Assembly: GCA_016791265.1 (NCBI GenBank)
Contig: JAEUMY010000023.1
Coordinates: 186,001-250,000 of the forward strand
Direction: 5' to 3'
Length of the DNA stretch: 64,000 nucleotides
Source of the DNA: Betaproteobacteria bacterium
GTDB lineage: Bacteria; Pseudomonadota; Gammaproteobacteria; Burkholderiales; Usitatibacteraceae
Shown here one piece after another: positions 25,831-34,348 of the stretch. The first letter of the stretch is position 1. The number at the start of each line of letters is the position of its first letter. The position numbers were made by a program, and so were the translations under genes. The notes beneath the pieces are model-generated. The model had not been told where the DNA came from and did not search any database. It worked only from the letters and a program-made list of their open reading frames with translations.

Positions 25831-26241
25831 ATGAAGACCTATGCCCCCAACTCCCCTGAAGCCGTCGCACGCGTGCTGGCCATGGCGATTGTCAGCGATG
25901 GTGAACTCGACCGACGAGAAATCCATGTGCTTGAGGATATGGATGCGTACTCGGCGATCGGCCTGACCCGGAACGAGTTCCTCAAGGTGGCCAAGGACTT
26001 CTGCGGCGACCTTGCGCGCTTGGACGCGCCGTCGATCTCGCTGCTGGCCAAGGATATCTTCGACCCCGTGGTGGGTGCCGTCACCGACCGCGCGATGCGT
26101 GATCGCGCGGCGCGGCTTCTGGTCGCGGTCGTGGGGGCGGACAATCATCACGCGCCGCAAGAGCGGCTGCTCCTGTCGTCCATTCTGGCGGCATGGAGCG
26201 TCGACCCGGACACCCTGGTCGGCGAGTCGTCAAAAAAATAG
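25831..26241 (+). CDS. TerB-like tellurite-resistance/DUF533-type protein
   Basis: 136 residues, soluble. The segment ARVLAMAIVSDGELDRREI near the N-terminus matches the metal-binding acidic motif of TerB-like domains, and the later helices (RAARLLVAVVGADNHHAPQERLLLSSILAAW) fit the all-helical fold. TerB-like proteins are stress-associated, but the role of stand-alone versions is unknown. GAGAG lies 8 nt before the start. A strong hairpin covers its stop codon. Confidence 0.7.
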   Translation: MKTYAPNSPEAVARVLAMAIVSDGELDRREIHVLEDMDAYSAIGLTRNEFLKVAKDFCGDLARLDAPSISLLAKDIFDPVVGAVTDRAMRDRAARLLVAVVGADNHHAPQERLLLSSILAAWSVDPDTLVGESSKK

Positions 26242-26264
26242 GGGACAGGCTCGCGCCCGTCCCC
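26241..26264 (-). terminator. Terminator hairpin with T-run for the minus strand
   Basis: Ten-bp stem with one mismatch (26241-26250 with 26255-26264) and 4-nt loop. Read on the minus strand it is followed directly by TATTTTTTT, a good intrinsic terminator for transcripts from the LysR gene ending at 26481. It overlaps the end of the TerB-like gene. Confidence 0.7.
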
Positions 26265-26480
26265 GAGCTCCTTGGAAACCACTGACTGAGCTTGGGCGTT
26301 GAAACTTCCGGCTCAGCCAGTGAATCCCGGAGGAGTCACGCCGCACTTTGTGCCATCCGCGCGCCGGCGGCCAGATGGACTTGGCCAGCAAGCGAATGAA
26401 CACGGAGAGCGTAGCGACGGAGACACGACCCGTCCAATCGATTGTTGCGATACCGGGTATCGATGCCGTCGATGCCTGTC

Positions 26481-27401
26481 TCAGAGCGTGGCCATCACGT
26501 CGGCCAACTGTTTCCTGAACCAGACGTGGGCGGGGTCTTTGTGCGCGCGCAAGTGCCAGCAGGTCTCCATGCCGTAGCCCGGCATGCGAAAGGGCAGGTC
26601 GCGCACGGCGAGCCCGAGTGTCGCCGCCTGACTCTCCGCGATGCGCCGCGGCATGATCGCGACGAGGTCGCTGTCCTTCAACAGCGCCAGCGCGACGCCG
26701 AAATGCGGCACCGTGACGGCCACATGGGGCGGCGCGCCCACGCGCGCGAGGGCCTCGTCGACCAGACTCCGCGCGCTTCCGTGCGTCTGCACGCGCACGT
26801 GGGATGCGGACAAGAGCGCGGCGTTGCTCATCGTGGCGCGCGCGAGTCGGTGACCTGAACGCATGACGCAGGCGAAGCGCTCTTTCAATGCCGGGCGAGT
26901 GTGCAGGTTCGGCCGCTTCGGCGGGTCGACGATGATGACCAGATCGAGATCGTCATCTTCCAGCTGGTCCAGCGCCGCGTCCTTGAGCACGGCGGTGACG
27001 GCGATGCCGCAGCGCGGCGCCGCGACAGCCATGATCTTGCGCAGTCGTGGCAGCGCGAGATAGCCGAGATAGTCGGTCATGCCGAGGCGAAACACCGTGG
27101 TCGCCGTCGCCGGTTTGAATTCGGCCGGCGGCTGGAAAGTCGTGGACACCGCCAGCAACGCCCGCTTCAACGGGCTTTTCAATTGGCGCGCGAAGGTGGT
27201 GAGCTGCATGCGTCCCTTCACTCTCACCAACAGCGGATCGTTGAACGTCGCACGCAGACGGTCCAGCGCGGCGCTGGTGGCGGACTGGGACAGATGCACG
27301 CGCTCACCCGCGCGGGTCACGTTCACTTCGTCCAGCAAGGCATCGAGAACGACCAGGAGGTTGAGGTCGTAGCGGCGGAGGTCGGCGGATTTGGGCGTCA
27401 T
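26481..27401 (-). CDS. LysR family transcriptional regulator
   Basis: 306 residues. The winged helix-turn-helix (RYDLNLLVVLDALLDEVNVT..., residues about 9-55) and NodD-style effector domain ending with HLRAHKDPAHVWFRKQLADV are clear. It is divergent from a cation:proton antiporter gene across 187 bp that contains paired repeats, so it probably controls that gene or itself. Confidence 0.9.
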   Translation of the reverse strand: MTPKSADLRRYDLNLLVVLDALLDEVNVTRAGERVHLSQSATSAALDRLRATFNDPLLVRVKGRMQLTTFARQLKSPLKRALLAVSTTFQPPAEFKPATATTVFRLGMTDYLGYLALPRLRKIMAVAAPRCGIAVTAVLKDAALDQLEDDDLDLVIIVDPPKRPNLHTRPALKERFACVMRSGHRLARATMSNAALLSASHVRVQTHGSARSLVDEALARVGAPPHVAVTVPHFGVALALLKDSDLVAIMPRRIAESQAATLGLAVRDLPFRMPGYGMETCWHLRAHKDPAHVWFRKQLADVMATL

Positions 27402-27413
27402 GCGGCATTTTAG

Positions 27414-27446
27414 GCGTCATCGATCCTCGATGAAAGCGTCATCGAT
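27414..27446. promoter_or_regulatory. Direct-repeat operator candidate upstream of LysR gene
   Basis: GCGTCATCGAT occurs at 27414-27424 and again at 27436-27446, 22 bp apart (two helical turns), the first overlapping the inverted repeat CATCGA-TCC-TCGATG (27418-27432). The position, 13 bp from the LysR start and between divergent genes, fits an autoregulatory LysR site. Confidence 0.45.
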
Positions 27447-27588
27447 GCCATAGATGGCAGCCCCTCGCGTGTCGATTCGGTCATTCGGGGTTAGGATGCG
27501 AGTCCTTGCAGGCCCTCGACGTTCAAACCGGCGCCATTCATGAACGCGCCGCCCTACGAACCGCCTGTCCCGCCACTCGCCCCGTGCC

Positions 27589-28827
27589 ATGAATTCACTC
27601 GATTTCCTGCCGGCGTTTCCCTTTCACTTCAGCGGCATCGTGCTGTTCGGCGCGCTGCTGCTGGCCGGGTTCTGCGCGGGCGAGGGCCTGTACCGTTTGC
27701 TGCGTCTGCCCAAGGTGACGGGTTACGTGTTGCTGGGTGTGCTGGTCGGGCCGGGGGTTTTGAATTGGTTCGATCAGTATTTCATCACCCAGTCGCGCGT
27801 GTTCGTCGACATCGCGCTGGGCATGCTGCTGTTCGAGGCGGGCCGCTATCTCGATCTCACCTGGTATCGGCGCAATCCCTGGGTGGTGACGGCCGGGGTG
27901 GCCGCCGGCGTGTTGGCGTTCGTGTTCGTTCTGGGCATGCTGGTGCTGCTTGGCATCGAGCCCTTGGTCGCGGCGCTGGTGGCCGGCATCGCGATGTCGA
28001 CATCGCCCGCCGTCGTCCTGATGGTGGTGCGCGATCTGCGCGCCGAAGGCCAGGTGGTCGAACGCGCCATGACGGTGGTGGCGCTGAACAGCATCATGGC
28101 TTTTCTCGCGGTGACGGTGCTCTGGTCCGGCCTGCACATCAGCCACCGGGTCGGCCTCGCGACGGCGTTCGCTCACCCGTTGTATCTCCTCGCGGGCTCG
28201 CTGTTGATCGGCCTCGCCGGCGGCTATTTGCTGCTGGGCCTCATCCGTCTGGTCGGGCCGCGCCAGGGCAGGCAGTTCGTGGTGATCGTGGCGGTCATCC
28301 TGCTCGCGGTGGGCATCGCCCAGGTGCTCAAGCTCTCGGTGCTGATCTCGCTCCTCACGCTGGGCGCGGTCACCCGCAATCTGGACCAGCTCAACCTGCG
28401 TGAAGTCGATCTGCTCGGCACGGGGCGTCTGTTCATCATCGTGCTTTTCGTCGTCGTCGGCGCCAGCCTGAAACTGGATGCGATGGTGGCGGGCGGCTGG
28501 GTGGCGCTGGCGCTCATCCTCGCCCGCTTTTGCGGCAAGGCCATCGCGCTGACCGCGCTCGCCAGCACCAGCGGCATTTCATGGCGGAAGGCGCTGTGGC
28601 TCTCGGTGGCGTTGCTGCCCATGTCCGGCTCGGCCATCGTGCTGGCGCACGAGGTGGCGGCGATGTATCCGGAGCTGGGTGCGAAGCTGACCCAGATCGT
28701 CTACGCCACGGTGGCGATTCTCGAAATCGTCGGGCCCATCGCCGTGCAGCTGGCGTTGCGCATGAGCAACGAGGCCATGCCCGCCGAGTCCGGCAGCGGC
28801 GGCGCTCACGGCAAGGGGGCGGCATGA
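27589..28827 (+). CDS. Cation:proton antiporter, CPA2 family
   Basis: 412 residues, about 12 hydrophobic helices, no cytoplasmic RCK/TrkA domain. Features include LPKVTGYVLLGVLVGPG, DIALGMLLFEAG, and MSTSPAVVLMVVRDL, corresponding to the conserved helices of Kef/Nha-type CPA2 antiporters that exchange Na+ or K+ for H+ across the inner membrane. The ion specificity is not determinable here. Its stop overlaps the ybdK-type start as ATGA, so the two are coupled. A divergent LysR gene lies upstream. Confidence 0.85.
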   Translation: MNSLDFLPAFPFHFSGIVLFGALLLAGFCAGEGLYRLLRLPKVTGYVLLGVLVGPGVLNWFDQYFITQSRVFVDIALGMLLFEAGRYLDLTWYRRNPWVVTAGVAAGVLAFVFVLGMLVLLGIEPLVAALVAGIAMSTSPAVVLMVVRDLRAEGQVVERAMTVVALNSIMAFLAVTVLWSGLHISHRVGLATAFAHPLYLLAGSLLIGLAGGYLLLGLIRLVGPRQGRQFVVIVAVILLAVGIAQVLKLSVLISLLTLGAVTRNLDQLNLREVDLLGTGRLFIIVLFVVVGASLKLDAMVAGGWVALALILARFCGKAIALTALASTSGISWRKALWLSVALLPMSGSAIVLAHEVAAMYPELGAKLTQIVYATVAILEIVGPIAVQLALRMSNEAMPAESGSGGAHGKGAA

Positions 28828-29999
28828 GCGAGACGCGGCCGCCTGTCCCGCCGCCGGTCGCGGCGGGACACGATCAGGACGAGGAGATGCGCTTCAAGCC
28901 GTCGCGCCCGCTGTCGATGGGTGTTGAGCTGGAGTTGCAGATCGTCAACCGCCGCGACTACAACCTCTCGCGCGGCGCGCCGGACCTGCTGTTCCTGCTG
29001 AAGAGCGTGCCCTGCCCGGGCGAAATCAAGCCTGAAATCACCGAGGGCATGATCGAGCTCAATTCGTCGGTGCATGAAGGCTACGCCACGCTGGTGGCGG
29101 AGCTTCGCGCCATCCGCGACGTGCTGGTGCGCCAGGCCGATCGGCTGAACCTGGGCATCGCCGGCGGCGGCACCCATCCCTTCCACCGCTGGAGCGAACA
29201 GCGAATATTCGATGGTCCGCGCTTCTCATTCATCTCGGACTTGTACGGCTATCTCGCCAAGCAATTCACCGTGTTCGGCCAGCACATCCATCTCGGCTGC
29301 CCATCGGGCGATGACGCGGTGTATCTCTTGCACCGCATGTCGCGCTACATCCCGCACTTCATCGCGCTCTCGGCCGCGTCACCGTACTACCAGGGCGAGG
29401 ACAGCCGCTTCCAGTCGTCGCGCCTGAACGTCGTGTTCGCCTTTCCGCTGTCGGGTTGCATGCCGTTCGTGCAATCGTGGGCGGAGTTCGAGGCGTACTT
29501 CAATCGCATGAAGGGCTTCGGCATCGTGTCGTCGATGAAGGACTTCTACTGGGACATCCGGCCCAAACCCGAGTACGGCACCATCGAAATCCGGGTGTGC
29601 GACACCCCGCTCACGGTTGATCAGGCGGCGGCGCTGGCGGCGTATGCGCAGACGCTGGGCGCGCATCTCCTCGACGACCGCGCGACCCAGCCCATTCGCG
29701 ATGTGTACGAGGTCTACAACTACAACCGCTTCCAGGCTTGCCGCTTCGGCCTGAAGGGCAACTTCATCGACCCATACACCCAGCGGCATCGCAGCTTGCA
29801 CGAGGACGTGCGCCAGACGCTTGACCTGCTCTCGGACCGTTCCGCCGCGATGGGCACCGAGCTGCCGCTTGCGAATATTCGCGAGCAGGTGGCGCTGGAG
29901 ACCAGCGAAGCCGAACTCCTGCGCGGCTGGATGGAGAAGCATGGCGCGCTCTCGTCCGTGGTCAATCGGCAATGCGCGATGTGGCGCGGCGAGGTGTGA
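28824..29999 (+). CDS. ybdK: YbdK-family carboxylate-amine ligase (glutamate-cysteine ligase 2 type)
   Basis: 391 residues from ATG 28824 (the frame is open further upstream inside the antiporter gene). MGVELELQIV is the metal/glutamate-binding start of the GCS2 domain. GGGTHPFHRW, FGQHIHLGCP, SRLNVVFAFPLSG and YGTIEIRVCDTPLT follow in the family's order. These enzymes show weak glutamate-cysteine ligase activity; the physiological substrate is unsettled. A perfect palindrome at 29871-29882 encodes ANIR, and an 11/12 copy at 29201-29212 encodes RIFD. Confidence 0.9.
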   Translation: MSETRPPVPPPVAAGHDQDEEMRFKPSRPLSMGVELELQIVNRRDYNLSRGAPDLLFLLKSVPCPGEIKPEITEGMIELNSSVHEGYATLVAELRAIRDVLVRQADRLNLGIAGGGTHPFHRWSEQRIFDGPRFSFISDLYGYLAKQFTVFGQHIHLGCPSGDDAVYLLHRMSRYIPHFIALSAASPYYQGEDSRFQSSRLNVVFAFPLSGCMPFVQSWAEFEAYFNRMKGFGIVSSMKDFYWDIRPKPEYGTIEIRVCDTPLTVDQAAALAAYAQTLGAHLLDDRATQPIRDVYEVYNYNRFQACRFGLKGNFIDPYTQRHRSLHEDVRQTLDLLSDRSAAMGTELPLANIREQVALETSEAELLRGWMEKHGALSSVVNRQCAMWRGEV

Positions 30000-30073
30000 A
30001 GCCGTTCTTTGCGGCGTCGACAGCCGAGCGTGGAAGTCGGGGTGCTACCATCTTGAAGCCCATCCACCTCATC

Positions 30074-30085
30074 GCGAATATTCGC
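30074..30085. repeat. Palindrome copy at ribosome-binding-site distance
   Basis: Perfect GCGAATATTCGC ending 8 bp before ATG 30094 of the NhaD-like gene, replacing a purine-rich Shine-Dalgarno sequence. Confidence 0.95.
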
Positions 30086-30093
30086 TGACTGCC

Positions 30094-31515
30094 ATGCGCG
30101 CCTTGCTGATCCTGTGTGCCGTTCTCGCCTCGCTCGTCCCAACACCGGCACTGGCCGCGGAAAGCGGCTTCAGCGGCGCCGGCATGGGACTTCTCTGGGT
30201 GGCGCCGTTCGCGGGCATCCTGCTGTCCATCGCCATCCTGCCACTGGCGGCGCCGCACTTTTGGCACCGGCATTTCGGCAAGGTCTCGGCGTTTTGGGCG
30301 CTGGCCTTTCTCGTGCCCTTCGCGGTGCGATATGGCGGCGGCGTCGCCGCGCATGAACTCGTCCACACACTGGTTGCGGAGTACATCCCGTTCATCATCC
30401 TGCTGCTGGCGCTTTTCACTGTCGCCGGCGGCATCTACATTCGCGGCAACCTGCATGGATCGCCGGGACTCAACACCGGCATTCTGGCCGCTGGCACCGG
30501 GCTCGCCAGCGTCATGGGCACCACCGGCGCCGCCATGCTGCTCATCCGTCCGCTCATTCGCGCCAACGACAACCGCAAGCACAAGGTTCATGTCATCGTC
30601 TTCTTCATCTTTCTGGTGGGCAACATCGGCGGCTCGTTGACGCCGTTGGGAGATCCGCCGCTGTTCCTGGGATTCCTGAAGGGCGTGGATTTTTTCTGGA
30701 CCGCCAAGGCCATGCTCCTGCCCATGGTCATTTCGGCCGGCCTCCTGCTCGCGCTGTTCTATGCCATCGACTATTACTACTATCACCACGGAAGTGAGGA
30801 GCGGCCGGCCCGCCTGGATCCGACGCCGGACACCGAACGCATCGGTTTCGACGGCAAATTCAATTTCCTGCTGCTGGGCGCCATCGTCGCCTGCGTCCTC
30901 ATGAGCGGCATGTGGAAACCCGGCATCCGGCTCGACATCTTCGGCACGCCGCTGGAGTTGCAAAACCTCGTGCGCGACGTGCTGTTGCTTGCCATTGCTT
31001 TCGCGTCATGGCGACTCACCCCGAAGTCGGTGCGCGACGAGAACGCCTACTCCTGGGGGCCGATTCTTGAAGTCGCCAAACTCTTCGTCGGCATCTTCAT
31101 CACCATCATTCCGGCCATCGCGATTCTCAAGGCGGGCAACCAGGGCGCGCTGGCGCCGCTGGTGGCGCTGGTGACCGACGGCAGCGGCCAGCCCATCAAC
31201 GCGATGTACTTCTGGCTCACCGGCGCCTTGTCCAGCTTTCTCGACAACGCGCCGACGTATCTCGTGTTCTTCAACCTCGCCGGCGGCGACGCGAAGGTGC
31301 TGATGACCACCTTGAGCAACACCTTGCTCGCCATCTCGGCGGGCGCGGTGTTCATGGGTGCCAACACCTACATCGGCAACGCTCCCAACTTCATGATCAA
31401 GGCCATCGCCGAAGAGCGTGGCATCGCGATGCCCAGCTTCTTCGGCTACATGGCCTGGTCGTGCTGCATCCTGCTGCCGCTCTTCGCGCTGCTCACGGTG
31501 ATTTTCTTTCGCTGA
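30094..31515 (+). CDS. Sodium:proton antiporter / ion transporter superfamily (NhaD-like)
   Basis: 473 residues from ATG 30094. A signal-like first segment (LLILCAVLASLVPTPALAA) is followed by about 11-12 transmembrane helices. The family motifs GNIGGSLTPLGDPPLFLGFL and ALSSFLDNAPTYLVFF correspond to the two reentrant ion-binding regions of the CitMHS/NhaD superfamily. It is likely a Na+/H+ antiporter of the inner membrane. The palindrome just upstream occupies the position of the ribosome-binding site, with no other Shine-Dalgarno sequence visible. It converges on the response-regulator gene; the 41-bp gap holds another palindrome. Confidence 0.85.
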   Translation: MRALLILCAVLASLVPTPALAAESGFSGAGMGLLWVAPFAGILLSIAILPLAAPHFWHRHFGKVSAFWALAFLVPFAVRYGGGVAAHELVHTLVAEYIPFIILLLALFTVAGGIYIRGNLHGSPGLNTGILAAGTGLASVMGTTGAAMLLIRPLIRANDNRKHKVHVIVFFIFLVGNIGGSLTPLGDPPLFLGFLKGVDFFWTAKAMLLPMVISAGLLLALFYAIDYYYYHHGSEERPARLDPTPDTERIGFDGKFNFLLLGAIVACVLMSGMWKPGIRLDIFGTPLELQNLVRDVLLLAIAFASWRLTPKSVRDENAYSWGPILEVAKLFVGIFITIIPAIAILKAGNQGALAPLVALVTDGSGQPINAMYFWLTGALSSFLDNAPTYLVFFNLAGGDAKVLMTTLSNTLLAISAGAVFMGANTYIGNAPNFMIKAIAEERGIAMPSFFGYMAWSCCILLPLFALLTVIFFR

Positions 31516-31533
31516 TCGCAGGTCAGCGCCCTC

Positions 31534-31545
31534 GCGAATATTCGC
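31534..31545. repeat. Palindrome copy between convergent genes
   Basis: Perfect GCGAATATTCGC in the 41-bp gap between the 3' ends of the NhaD-like gene and the response-regulator gene. Confidence 0.95.
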
Positions 31546-31556
31546 AAGGCCTGCGC

Positions 31557-32165
31557 TCAGCCGGACTTTTCGGCCAGCGCGATCTGAATCAGCTCGGCCA
31601 GCGATTTCGCCTGCATTTTCTCCATCACCTTGGCGCGGTGCGCCTCGACGGTCTTGATGCTGATGCCAAGATCGTCGGCGATGGACTTGTTGAGTCGTCC
31701 GGCGACGACGCGATCCAACACTTCGCGCTCGCGCTGGGTGAGAGCCTGCAAGCGGCCCGTCGCGCGAACGCCGCCGGGCGCGCGCGAAGCGCCCTGCGTG
31801 GCGGCCCGTCGAATCAATTCGATCAGACGCTCGTCCTGAAACGGCTTCTCCAGGAAGTCGAACGCCCCTTTCTTCACCGCCTCCACCGCCATGGGCACGT
31901 CACCGTGGCCGGTGATGAAAATGATCGGGGCGGCAGCGCCGCGCCGCGCGAGTTCGTCGTGCGCCTGCATGCCGGTCATGCCCGGCATGCGGACGTCGAG
32001 AAGAATGACGCTACCCGGCGCGGGCAGTCCCGCGGCGAAGAACTGCGTCGCGCTCGCGTGGGCGCGCACCTCGAAGCCGTGCCCCTCCAGGAGCCAGGTG
32101 AGCGAGTCGCGAAACGCCTCGTCATCGTCGACCACATGCACGACGGGATTGGCGGCGCGGGTCAT
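31557..32165 (-). CDS. FixJ/DctR-type two-component response regulator
   Basis: 202 residues. A receiver domain with acidic pocket VDDDE (12-16), phosphoacceptor Asp57 in LLDVRMPG, Thr near 85 (FITGHGD) and Lys107 (EKPF) is followed by a LuxR-type helix-turn-helix (LTQREREVLDRVVAGRLNKSIADDLGISIKTVEAHR, about 142-177). Its start overlaps the histidine-kinase gene's end by 4 bp. The pair faces away from the dctPQM genes, as DctS/DctR pairs do, so it probably activates TRAP-transporter expression in response to the substrate. Confidence 0.9.
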   Translation of the reverse strand: MTRAANPVVHVVDDDEAFRDSLTWLLEGHGFEVRAHASATQFFAAGLPAPGSVILLDVRMPGMTGMQAHDELARRGAAAPIIFITGHGDVPMAVEAVKKGAFDFLEKPFQDERLIELIRRAATQGASRAPGGVRATGRLQALTQREREVLDRVVAGRLNKSIADDLGISIKTVEAHRAKVMEKMQAKSLAELIQIALAEKSG

Positions 32166-34147
32166 TGGGCGATGGGCAACGTGAAGCGGAACGTGGTGCC
32201 CGCCGCCGCGTTGCGCGTGAACCAGAGCCGGCCTTCATGCATTTCGATGATGGAACGGCAGATGTTGAGACCCATGCCCAGACCCTCGGTCTTGGTGGTG
32301 AAAAAGGGCGCGAAGAGCTCGGCCTCCACGTCCGCGCTGATGCCGTGGCCCTGGTCGGACACGGCCACTTCGACGGTCGCGTCGGCCGCGCGGGAAGTGG
32401 TGACCGTCAGGCGCTGGTTGCCGCCGGCCGGCATGGATTCCATCGCGTTCTTCAGCAGATTGAGCAACACCTGCTCGACCATGATGCGGTCGGCCAGCAC
32501 CGGCGGCAGCGCGCTGTCGAGCTCGGGTTCCAGCGCGATGCCGGCCTTTTCCGCCTCGTCCGCGACCAGCCGACAGGCTTCCTGAACCAAATCGTTGACG
32601 GCCACGGGCGAGCGGCTGGCTTCGCGGTTTTTCAGGAAATCGCGCACGCGCTGCACGACTTTGCCCGCGCGCTCGGTCTGGGCCGACGCCTTCTCCAGCG
32701 TCTCGGCCAGCTCGTTGGCGTCCCAATGACCAGAGCGGAGGCGCGCGACACAACCCATCTGGTAATTGCTGATGGCCGAGAGCGGCTGGTTGATCTCGTG
32801 CGCCAGCGTGGACGCCATCTCGCCCACGGTCAGGAGGCGCGAGGTCTGCTCCAGTTTCTTCTGCTGGTGGCGGGCGATGTCCTCGGCTTGCTTGCGGTCG
32901 GTGATGTCGCCCGCGCTGTGCAGCCGGGCGATCCGGCCGTCGACCCAGCGGACCAGTTTGGCCCGCACCAGAAACCAGCGGCCGGCGCGGGTCTGGAACT
33001 CGCCTTTTTGCACCGGCGCCACGCCCTTGGCGGACGGCTGCAGCATCGCGACCGGAAACGCCTCCACCGGCGCCGGGGACATGTCGGCTTCGACATCGCG
33101 AATATTCGCAATGGCGGGGCCGAAGAGTTTCAGGCAGGCCTCGTTGGCATAGAGCAGCTCGCCCGACTCGACATCGGCCACGTACACGGCGACATCCACG
33201 GCATCCAGCACGGTGATGAAGCGCTCGTGCTCGGCGCGTAGCGCCGCGTCCGCCTCGAGCCGCTGGCGGATCTGGCGGCGGATGAACACCAGCCCCACCG
33301 TCACCAGAAGTCCCAGCAACAGACTCACGCTGCCCAGCGCGTACTTGGCCAGCGACGACTCGACTTGGAACGAGGTGGCCAAGAGCCGCACCTCGCGCCA
33401 CGGCAGTGTGACCGGAATGGATTGGGTGAGCCGCTCGTCACCCAGCCACGGCAGGCTGAACGGCGCGGGCTCGGCCTGTCCGGCTTCGGAAAACTCCAGC
33501 CGATAGCGCTCGCCGACACTGGGCGGCGCGAGCTGCTGCGCCAACCCCTGCAGGTGGTAGGTGATGGAGAGCGTGCCCTGGCCGACGCCGGAGCGCACCA
33601 CCGGCGTGTGGTACTCGATCAGGAGTCCCCGCTCGAGGTCGCGGTACACGGTCGTGTAGGTGGCGCGGCCCATCGCGTGCGTGAGTCGCTGCATGCGCTC
33701 AAGCTCGGCCGTGGCCGGGCGTTCGCGCAGCACCTCCCGGAGCGGCCGCCGCGCCGGTGTCACCCACGCGGTTTCCCCGCCCGGCGTGTTCCACACGATG
33801 GCGAGAATGGCGGGGCGGCGGCGCTGATAGTCCTCGGCGGCGGCGCGGAAGGTGGCTTCACTCATGCCGCTCTCGCTCAGCTCGCGAGCCAGTTCGTCGA
33901 GAAACTTCTGGTCGTCCAGGAGCTCCCGGGTGAGGTTGATCTCCACGCCCTGGATGGCGGAAAGCAGCTGGCTTCGCTGCAACTCGGTGTCATGGCGGTA
34001 GAGGATCCAGAGCAACGCCGCGATGAAAGCGAGAAACAGCGCCGCCGTGGCCCATGGCAGGGCGGCATGCCAGACACGCGGCCACGCGCGCGGCCACACC
34101 CTGGGCCGGATTTTCGCGGCTCGGCCAGTCGAGGAAGCGGAGTTCAT
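32162..34147 (-). CDS. Sensor histidine kinase, DctS-like, with PAS domain
   Basis: 661 residues from ATG 34147. One transmembrane helix (about 28-50), a periplasmic sensing region of about 220 residues, a second helix (about 268-292), a PAS domain (about 310-420), the HisKA dimerisation domain with phosphoacceptor His450 in LAHEINQPLSAISNY, and a HATPase domain ending with GLGMGLNICRSIIEMHEGRLW. This layout matches DctS-type kinases that sense C4-dicarboxylates or related acids. The palindrome at 33098-33109 encodes ANIR inside the PAS domain. It is coupled to the response regulator. Confidence 0.9.
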   Translation of the reverse strand: MNSASSTGRAAKIRPRVWPRAWPRVWHAALPWATAALFLAFIAALLWILYRHDTELQRSQLLSAIQGVEINLTRELLDDQKFLDELARELSESGMSEATFRAAAEDYQRRRPAILAIVWNTPGGETAWVTPARRPLREVLRERPATAELERMQRLTHAMGRATYTTVYRDLERGLLIEYHTPVVRSGVGQGTLSITYHLQGLAQQLAPPSVGERYRLEFSEAGQAEPAPFSLPWLGDERLTQSIPVTLPWREVRLLATSFQVESSLAKYALGSVSLLLGLLVTVGLVFIRRQIRQRLEADAALRAEHERFITVLDAVDVAVYVADVESGELLYANEACLKLFGPAIANIRDVEADMSPAPVEAFPVAMLQPSAKGVAPVQKGEFQTRAGRWFLVRAKLVRWVDGRIARLHSAGDITDRKQAEDIARHQQKKLEQTSRLLTVGEMASTLAHEINQPLSAISNYQMGCVARLRSGHWDANELAETLEKASAQTERAGKVVQRVRDFLKNREASRSPVAVNDLVQEACRLVADEAEKAGIALEPELDSALPPVLADRIMVEQVLLNLLKNAMESMPAGGNQRLTVTTSRAADATVEVAVSDQGHGISADVEAELFAPFFTTKTEGLGMGLNICRSIIEMHEGRLWFTRNAAAGTTFRFTLPIAQ

Positions 34148-34154
34148 CACCCGA

Positions 34155-34179
34155 ACAAATCCCAATCAGAACGATTTGT
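34155..34179. promoter_or_regulatory. Inverted repeat in the kinase/TRAP divergent promoter region
   Basis: ACAAATC (34155-34161) and GATTTGT (34173-34179) form an inverted repeat with an 11-bp spacer, 7 bp upstream of the kinase start in a 201-bp divergent region. A candidate binding site for the FixJ/DctR-type regulator. Confidence 0.4.
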
Positions 34180-34348
34180 CAATACGCGCATACCCTAGCT
34201 TGATGCGCGGCAAGGTCGGTCGTAGCATCGTGGAGTAGTCTGGATCGGCGTGTGTTCATCAGCCATCAAGGGACGTTTTTTCGATTCGCGCCGCACGCCT
34301 GCCGGCGGAAAGTCAGGCGGAACAATATCGTAATCAGAGGAGAGCACC

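Noticed and set aside
34148..34348. Sigma-54 promoter upstream of dctP
   Set aside because: No convincing TGGCAC-N5-TTGC element found; the regulator is FixJ-type rather than a sigma-54 activator.
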